From: an uncultured Bacteroidota bacterium
GTDB lineage: Bacteria; Bacteroidota; Bacteroidia; Chitinophagales; Chitinophagaceae
DNA: 64,000 nucleotides
NCBI GenBank assembly: GCA_946479615.1
Contig: CAMLGR010000003.1
Location: 3,927 to 67,926, forward strand
Direction: 5' to 3'
Shown: one piece after another, positions 61,306-64,000 of the stretch
How the letters are laid out: the number at the start of each line of letters is the position of its first letter
Position numbering within the stretch: the stretch's first letter is position 1
Position numbers and translations under genes: made by a program
Notes under the pieces: generated by a model
What the model was told of the DNA's origin: nothing
Databases searched by the model: none
What the model saw: the letters and a program-made list of their open reading frames with translations, nothing else

Positions 61306-64000
61306 ATGAAAAAGACATTTACGCTTAGTTTGTTTTCTTTACTGATCTCTTTTCTTGCCGTGGCAGCAGGACCTACGGTGCCTTCCAGCAATATCCAGTT
61401 CCCGGTTGCCAGTATCGATGGCGATCGTTTGCAGGTAACATTCAATAAAGGCAATGGCGCTTTCCGCATTATTGTGATGAAAGAAGCCAGTGCTATTTTA
61501 TCAGTTCCTGTTAATGGAAAAGATTATACAGCTAATGCAACATTTGGTACAACCGGTACCGAGTTTTCTCCCAATGATGGATACGTGGTGTATCGCGGTA
61601 GTTCAGGTAATACGTCCATTACACAAACGATAACTGGTCTGAAACCCAATACCACTTATTATGTAAGTATTTATGAATTCAATGGAACAGGTGCGGCTAC
61701 CGAATATTTATTAACGGCACTTAGCGGAAGTGCGACCACCAAAACAACTCCTTCGGGCCAGGCTTCTATTGTTTCATATACGAATGTAACCGGCAATAAG
61801 TTGACATTGAACTTCAGTGCAGGCACCGGCGACAGGAGATTAGTGATGGCGCGTAAAGCCAGTCCTGTTAATGCAGTCCCTCAAAATTTAACCGATTATC
61901 CTGTTTCTTCTTCTTTTGGCAGCAGCACAGCGGTTAACGGCAATAATTATCCCATTTATAAAGGAACCGGCTCTACAGTTACAGTTACCAACCTGGAACC
62001 CAATACAACCTATTACTTTACCATTTTTGAATACAATGGAAACCTGGGACCCATGTATTTAACACCAGGTAACGAAGGAAATAAAACAACAACGGCCGGT
62101 CCTACACAGGCATCAGGCACGATCAATTTTACTACCCCTATCGAAGGTAACCGTCTTACGATGAGTTTTCCTGCCGGCAATGGCGCTCATCAATTGATCA
62201 TTGCGCGCAAAGGACAGGCTGTAACAGCAATTCCTGTAAACGGACAAACATATACCCCTGGTACTGCTTTTGGTTCCGGTACTGCTATTGCTACCGGTGA
62301 ATATGTAATGAATACGCTGAACAACGACAGAACATTCACCAATCTTGATCCTGCTTCGGTCTACTATTTCAGGATCTATGATTACGATGTCGATATCAAT
62401 GGCAACACCTATTATCTCACCAGCAGTTATTCAGAAGGAAATAAAAGTACTGCTGTTACACCGGCACAGGTAACAGATGTACGATTTGAAAATGTAACAG
62501 GGACTACAGCTTCGGTAAAATATACACAAGGCGCCAGTGATTTCCGGTTGATCATCATGAAAGAAGGAAGCCCGGTGGATGCATTACCCACCGATCTCAC
62601 AAAATATACAATAGCAAGCGCAGTGTTTGGTCAGGGACAGGCGCTCACTCCCGGTAATTTTATCATTACGGGAAGCACGAATGGCAATACCTTGAACGTA
62701 ACAGGTCTTACACCCGGCACTACGTATTATGTAGCGGTATTCGCGTATAACGGGAATAATTTCCCGGTGTATGCAAGACCCGCCGGAACGGCCAGTACCA
62801 TTACTCCCAACCAGCCATCTGCCGCAGGGCAAAATTTTCAAACAAATACAATTGAAGCAAATTCATTCCGTGCGCAATGGTCAGGTGGTGATGGCGCCAG
62901 GAGAGTTGTTATTGCCAGGAAAGGTGCAGCAGTAACCGCCGTACCTGTAGATGGAACTACATATACCGGCAGTCCTGATTTTGGCAGCGGTGATGAGATA
63001 GCAGATGACCAGTTTGTCGTGTATGATGGAACAGCGCGCGTGATCCCTGTACAAAACCTCGCTGTCGGATCAGTATATCATTTTGCTGTTTTTGAATATA
63101 ATATGTCGGCAGGCTTACCCGACTATCTTACTTCGTCCTTTCTTACCGGAACAGGAACTACAGTCGCTATTCCTACTTTACAAACAAAAGATATCAGCGC
63201 CAGCAATATCCAGAACACACAGGCTACGATCAATTTTGCTGTTGGTAATGGAAGTAGCCGTTTGTTCATTATCCGTGCAGGATCGCCGGTGAATGTGGAA
63301 CCGCAGGATCTGCAAAGCTATAGTGCTTCTGCTACCTATGGCGCACAACCGATAGGGGCCGGTAATTATGCTGTTCAGAAAACAGGTGGCAATACTCCTT
63401 TTACCATTACTTCCCTTTCTCCGGCCACTCATTATTATATCGCTGCGTTTGAATTGAACGGCTCGGCTGCGCCCGTGTATATGCGCCCGGCGGCCACTTA
63501 TGATTTTACAACAACCGGCAATAGCATTACACCACCAACAACCAACGCCAGTGGTCCGGCATTCGATACACCGGATGGCAATAAATTAAATTTCAGCTGG
63601 AACAATGGCGACGGTGCAAAACGAATAGTGGTGATACGTGCAGGCGCTCCTGTCAGTTTCACTCCAGCCGATGCTGTTGATTATGCAGCCGATCCTGTAG
63701 TGGGCAATGGAACCGATCTTGGCAATAATCAATATGTAGTCGCCAATGGAACCGTCAACAGCGTTATAGTAACTAATCTTTCACCTGCCACGGTATATCA
63801 TTTCGCAGTGTTTGAATATAATGGTAATAGCCTTACTACGCGCTACCTCCTGGCAGGTGCATTAACAGCGAATAAATCCACTGCTGCAGCTCCTGTTGCC
63901 GGAAGTACCGGTGTAACAGGTGTAGTCAATAATTTAACGATCGATCTTAGCTGGAACAATGGACCAGGAACAGGAAGGATTGTTGTGATGAAAGAAGGAT
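61306..64000 (+). CDS. Giant secreted protein of FN3-like repeats, 3' end beyond window
   Basis: I translated from ATG 61306 and found the frame open to the window edge: 898 codons without a stop. The signal peptide is KKTFTLSLFSLLISFLAVAA. The rest is a tandem series of about 110-residue FN3-like modules: seven complete, an eighth cut by the edge. Each has a start like NGAFRIIVMKE or GDRRLVMARKASPVNAVP, an FGxG turn, a VVYxG strand, a VTNLEPNTTYYFTIFEYNG closing strand and a short Tyr/Thr linker. Such arrays occur in very large Bacteroidota surface proteins, usually ending in a T9SS sorting or gliding-type domain. Function is unknown; adhesion or wall contact is plausible. Similar tandem architecture hints at rapid copy-number change. 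Confidence 0.88.
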   Translation, partial: MKKTFTLSLFSLLISFLAVAAGPTVPSSNIQFPVASIDGDRLQVTFNKGNGAFRIIVMKEASAILSVPVNGKDYTANATFGTTGTEFSPNDGYVVYRGSSGNTSITQTITGLKPNTTYYVSIYEFNGTGAATEYLLTALSGSATTKTTPSGQASIVSYTNVTGNKLTLNFSAGTGDRRLVMARKASPVNAVPQNLTDYPVSSSFGSSTAVNGNNYPIYKGTGSTVTVTNLEPNTTYYFTIFEYNGNLGPMYLTPGNEGNKTTTAGPTQASGTINFTTPIEGNRLTMSFPAGNGAHQLIIARKGQAVTAIPVNGQTYTPGTAFGSGTAIATGEYVMNTLNNDRTFTNLDPASVYYFRIYDYDVDINGNTYYLTSSYSEGNKSTAVTPAQVTDVRFENVTGTTASVKYTQGASDFRLIIMKEGSPVDALPTDLTKYTIASAVFGQGQALTPGNFIITGSTNGNTLNVTGLTPGTTYYVAVFAYNGNNFPVYARPAGTASTITPNQPSAAGQNFQTNTIEANSFRAQWSGGDGARRVVIARKGAAVTAVPVDGTTYTGSPDFGSGDEIADDQFVVYDGTARVIPVQNLAVGSVYHFAVFEYNMSAGLPDYLTSSFLTGTGTTVAIPTLQTKDISASNIQNTQATINFAVGNGSSRLFIIRAGSPVNVEPQDLQSYSASATYGAQPIGAGNYAVQKTGGNTPFTITSLSPATHYYIAAFELNGSAAPVYMRPAATYDFTTTGNSITPPTTNASGPAFDTPDGNKLNFSWNNGDGAKRIVVIRAGAPVSFTPADAVDYAADPVVGNGTDLGNNQYVVANGTVNSVIVTNLSPATVYHFAVFEYNGNSLTTRYLLAGALTANKSTAAAPVAGSTGVTGVVNNLTIDLSWNNGPGTGRIVVMKEG

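Overview
The window comes from a member of the Bacteroidota, most likely a Chitinophagaceae-type soil or plant-associated degrader. Supporting signs are two SusC/SusD pairs, TAnnTTTG-like -7 promoter boxes, a type IX secretion (T9SS) C-terminal sorting domain, giant surface proteins made of FN3-like repeats, and DUF1015 next to serC. No rRNA, tRNA, CRISPR array, phage or transposase gene was seen. The family is an inference; the phylum is well supported.

Layout. Positions 1-3290 (minus strand) hold the end of an RND efflux operon: TetR regulator, TolC-type outer-membrane factor, and a lipoprotein adaptor cut by the window edge, with a perfect dyad operator candidate upstream. Positions 3458-12100 (plus strand) are housekeeping: a DUF502 membrane protein, a 900-bp gene-free stretch with three large palindromic repeats, a zinc-dependent phospholipase/nuclease-like protein, serC, an orphan MNT nucleotidyltransferase with a possible HEPN remnant, a DUF1015 protein, a TPR protein and an acyl-CoA synthetase.

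Positions 12195-59624 are, on the minus strand, one large pectin utilisation locus. Reading in the direction of transcription: SusC/SusD pair 2, a DUF5123 surface lipoprotein and a 2199-residue secreted pectate lyase/pectinesterase fusion; a lipoprotein pectate lyase; SusC/SusD pair 1; a CE12 rhamnogalacturonan acetylesterase, a canonical pectinesterase and an alpha/beta esterase. Next is a nine-gene deoxysugar operon: Gfo/Idh oxidoreductase, FucP-type symporter, mutarotase, SDR, FAH-family hydrolase, lactonase, SDR, an LgoD-like Zn-dehydrogenase and a GH43 enzyme. After an NTF2-like gene comes a long operon: GH28 polygalacturonase, GH105-DUF4350 hydrolase, divergent pectinesterase, uxaB, uxaA, uxaC and kduD, then kduI, kdgK, a YhcH-like gene, KDPG aldolase and an ExuT-type transporter. 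Extracellular lyases, esterases and hydrolases make galacturonate and unsaturated uronates. Both converge through UxaCBA or KduI/KduD on 2-keto-3-deoxygluconate (KDG), which KdgK and the aldolase split to pyruvate and glyceraldehyde-3-phosphate.

A LacI-family regulator (59976-61031, plus strand) closes the locus. Three copies of a 30-bp block, an 18-bp LacI-type dyad with a fixed TTGCGTAAAAAAA flank, lie upstream of GH28, SusC pair 1 and SusC pair 2. I propose these as the pectin regulon operators. After a hairpin, the window ends inside a giant secreted protein of FN3-like repeats (61306 to the edge). Intergenic regions are rich in long, near-perfect inverted repeats, probably terminators or mobile palindromic elements.
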